From an uncultured Lachnospiraceae bacterium (GTDB lineage Bacteria > Bacillota > Clostridia > Lachnospirales > Lachnospiraceae): a stretch of 64,000 nt of DNA. The position numbers and the translations under genes were made by a program. Shown piece by piece: positions 62,102 to 64,000 of the stretch. The notes under the pieces are model-generated. The model searched no databases. It was not told the DNA's origin and saw nothing but the letters and a program-made list of their open reading frames with translations. The stretch spans positions 1 to 64,000 of the forward strand of contig CACZFF010000007.1 of the NCBI GenBank assembly GCA_902780385.1, written 5' to 3'. The stretch's first letter is position 1. Each line of letters opens with the position of its first letter.

Positions 62102-62182
62102 TTATTTTTTCTCATATCCTGTGAGCATTGTCATCAGGAAGCAGAAAACGGTTGCCCATGCAAAAAATTTGTGCTGTTTCAC
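62102..62182 (-). CDS. 26-residue membrane peptide
   Basis: A GTG-started frame of 26 codons, MKQHKFFAWATVFCFLMTM then LTGYEKK, with a full AAGGAGG 7 nt before it. It has a basic start, one hydrophobic helix and a charged end, so it is a single-pass peptide. It begins 20 bp after the stop codon of the large wall-binding gene and is surely in the same transcript. I do not know its function; a membrane-inserted or toxin-like peptide is possible. Behind it is a weak hairpin (GCAGAGACAT/ATGTCTGC, 62070-62092). Confidence 0.7.
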   Translation of the reverse strand: MKQHKFFAWATVFCFLMTMLTGYEKK

Positions 62183-62202
62183 TCTGTGACCTCCTTGGAA
62201 TA

Positions 62203-64000
62203 TTAGTTTATAACGTAAGCTGTCTCTACATGTTCCTTAGTCTTTCCATCATATTCGACAAAAAAAGTGACTTCATAAGCATTGCCGCGGGGGCTGATCC
62301 GTCTGTATTCGGCTTTTACCTGATCCGTAATATCCTTGCCGTCTTTGGTAACAGCCTTCAGAATATCCTGCTCAGTCAAAATCTTTACGATATCATCCAA
62401 TTCCTCAAGTGACAAAAAAGGAATGGTATCAGATAATGTGATTTCTACAGGAGCTTCAGCTTTTTGGGATTCATCAGAATCTTTTTTGCCGGCGTCAGAG
62501 TCCTTTTTATCTTTGGTATCTTTGTTTTCTGTTTCTTTAGCTTCTTGTGTTTCCTTCGATTCTTCTGCATCCTTCACATCATCTTTTTCATCATTTTGGG
62601 GAAGGACTGCTGCAACTGCACCGGAAGAAGCAGAACTGCTTTCCTCAGCATTCGGGGCATCGTAGATCATAAAGAAACCATTAACCGGTTCTTCTTCGTC
62701 CGTTCCTTCATCCTGAGCCTGTGCAGCTGCGCGCATGGCATCAGCGGCTGCAAACTCTTCAGAAGAATTCTCAGTATCCTCTTCATCATCAGCAGAATCT
62801 GTATGATCAGTCTCTTCGGAGGCTTCTTCAGCGGTCACAGATTCTTGTTCTTCTTCAGCTTCTTCGGCTTCTTCCGCCTCTTCGTCTTCCGCAGTCTCTA
62901 CTGTGGTTTCTTCTTCTTCTGAGGCATCAACTGCGGCCTCTTCTTCTGCTTCTCCGTCTTCTGCTGTCTCTTCCGCAGTCTGCGCAGTATCAGTGGTCTC
63001 GGCATCCGTGACAACAGCTTCGTCTACGGCCTTATCAGAGCTGTCAGAAGCAGTTGTAACCTCATCAGAGCTCTCAGAGCTCTCATCGACTGTGGCTTCA
63101 GCTAAATCATCAGCTGTTTCTTCTGCAGTATCGTTATCGGCTGTGACACCAGCCATGAGCGACAGAGAAGGCATAGCAGCGCTGCTGTCATTTCCGGCAG
63201 ATGCCATCGCAAATATACCGGGAAGCACTGTCTTCTTTTCAGTATCTGCATCAGCTTCAGCAAGTTCCTCCGCCTGAGAAGCGTCTTCTTCACTTGCTAT
63301 GCTGGCTTCTTCATCAATATTGGATGCTGTCGTGTCAGATGCTGCTGAGGCAAGCTCCTGATCTGCAGAGTCGGCAGAATCCGTGTCTTTATCTTCTTCA
63401 GCGGAAGCGAGATATTCATCCGCATGGGCTTCGACCCATTTGGAGGCGAACTGCTCCATCTTTTCAGAAGCCTGGATTTTACCGGCTTCATCGAGCAGAT
63501 ACCAGTCGTTGCCATTTAAAACGAGGCCTGTGACCAGATGACCGCCTTCATCAAAAAAGTAGTCTTTACCATCGATTTTAATCCAGCCGGTGGTCATGAC
63601 GCCGTCTTTGTCAAAATAATAGCGATTGCCGTCGATGGTTCTCCACCCGCTGATACGATTACCGTTTTTATCAAGATAATAGGTCTTGTCTTCAATTGTC
63701 AGCCAGGATTTGTGATAGGAGCCGTCGCGTTCGATATAACGCCATACACCGTCCTCGAAATACCATTCAGCAGGCCTGTAAGCCTCCCAGAATGTTCCGC
63801 TGGCCAGTTCACCACGATAGACAGAGACGCTTCCTCGGCTTGCAGGTGCCTCAAAATGATAGCAATAATACTGTCCTGCATCATATGCGCCGTTAGCATT
63901 GTTTTCGACTGATCGCAGATGATTTTCAACGCTCGAATAATGATTCTTGAGCTCGTAATCCAGATAAGCGAGCTGTCCGTCAATGGTCGTATAATCATAG
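62203..64000 (-). CDS. Cell-wall-binding lysozyme-like protein with acidic region (5' end outside window)
   Basis: The frame is open to the window edge, so the N-terminus is missing; 599 codons are visible. The first part, ending GAYDAGQYYCYHFEAPASRG and then VYRGELA, resembles the phage tail-tip lysozyme domain (Phage_lysozyme2). Next come cell-wall (choline-type) binding repeats: YYLDKNGNRISGWRTIDG, RYYFDKDGVMTTGWIKIDG, YFFDEGGHLVTGL. About 300 residues of Glu/Ala/Ser/Thr/Asp-rich low-complexity sequence follow. The C-terminal 80 residues (PVEITLSDTIPFLSLEELDD onward, ending in a beta-rich VTFFVEYDGKT) form a small domain I do not recognise. It is probably a secreted wall hydrolase. Confidence 0.85.
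   Translation of the reverse strand, partial: YDYTTIDGQLAYLDYELKNHYSSVENHLRSVENNANGAYDAGQYYCYHFEAPASRGSVSVYRGELASGTFWEAYRPAEWYFEDGVWRYIERDGSYHKSWLTIEDKTYYLDKNGNRISGWRTIDGNRYYFDKDGVMTTGWIKIDGKDYFFDEGGHLVTGLVLNGNDWYLLDEAGKIQASEKMEQFASKWVEAHADEYLASAEEDKDTDSADSADQELASAASDTTASNIDEEASIASEEDASQAEELAEADADTEKKTVLPGIFAMASAGNDSSAAMPSLSLMAGVTADNDTAEETADDLAEATVDESSESSDEVTTASDSSDKAVDEAVVTDAETTDTAQTAEETAEDGEAEEEAAVDASEEEETTVETAEDEEAEEAEEAEEEQESVTAEEASEETDHTDSADDEEDTENSSEEFAAADAMRAAAQAQDEGTDEEEPVNGFFMIYDAPNAEESSSASSGAVAAVLPQNDEKDDVKDAEESKETQEAKETENKDTKDKKDSDAGKKDSDESQKAEAPVEITLSDTIPFLSLEELDDIVKILTEQDILKAVTKDGKDITDQVKAEYRRISPRGNAYEVTFFVEYDGKTKEHVETAYVIN

Noticed and set aside
60729..64000. Prophage edge (recombinase plus phage-lysozyme-like protein)
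   Set aside because: No capsid, portal, terminase or repressor genes are visible. The lysozyme-like protein carries wall-binding repeats typical of bacterial surface proteins. The missing right side prevents a final decision.

Overview
The window is ordinary-looking bacterial chromosome, read mostly left to right. Strong AAGGAGG-type ribosome sites, frequent GTG and TTG starts, gram-positive gene sets (sepF, a RodA/PBP2 pair, a DacF-like carboxypeptidase, DegV, a TenA-ThiXYZ operon, an NlpC/P60 endopeptidase) and the cluster miaB-mutS-mutL-miaA-Alum_res all point to a member of Clostridia, most likely a Lachnospiraceae. I cannot name the genus from sequence alone.

Layout. 1-8000: yajC, then amino-acid biosynthesis (ilvD, ilvB, serC, serA) and a DUF1015 protein. 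8100-13500: a leftward degV, three copies of a mobile repeat, and a TPP-riboswitch-controlled pyrimidine salvage operon (tenA, thiZ, thiX, thiY). 13560-16460: tRNA-Thr(CGT) with promoter and terminator, argH, asd. 16600-30400: a topoisomerase III that appears to start at ACG, a beta-helix nucleotidyl/acyltransferase-like protein, a membrane-anchored MutS-like ATPase, a fused RNase HI-dUTPase, gltX, a UvrD-type helicase, a GlgX-like protein that has lost its catalytic residues, a DUF5662-like protein and an unrecognised possible nuclease. 30560-40900: miaB, mutS, mutL, miaA, a PLP enzyme and radC. 40990-53130: cell envelope and division genes (mrdA, rodA, mgsA, dacF-like, a P-loop orphan, an HlyD-like adaptor, yggS, sepF, lspA, rluD, a cytidylate-kinase-like protein). 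53280-64000: a secreted NlpC/P60 protein, a response regulator-histidine kinase-PepSY operon, an unknown membrane-anchored protein, a tyrosine recombinase preceded by iterons, and a large cell-wall-binding lysozyme-like protein with a 26-residue peptide gene behind it.

The most novel signal is a family of about 153-bp inverted-repeat elements (one partial and three full copies, plus decayed remnants). The three full copies are flanked by 8-bp target-site duplications, and their internal hairpins differ in sequence but keep their pairing. They behave as a MITE. One forms most of the presumed degV leader, one supplies the last codons and stop of miaA, and one lies just upstream of the thi promoter. 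A second, unrelated repeat family built on GGGACGGTTC palindromes lies behind thiY, asd and rluD. Other points of interest are the RNase HI-dUTPase fusion, the GlgX pseudoenzyme, the ACG start of topB and short tandem repeats between mutS and mutL.
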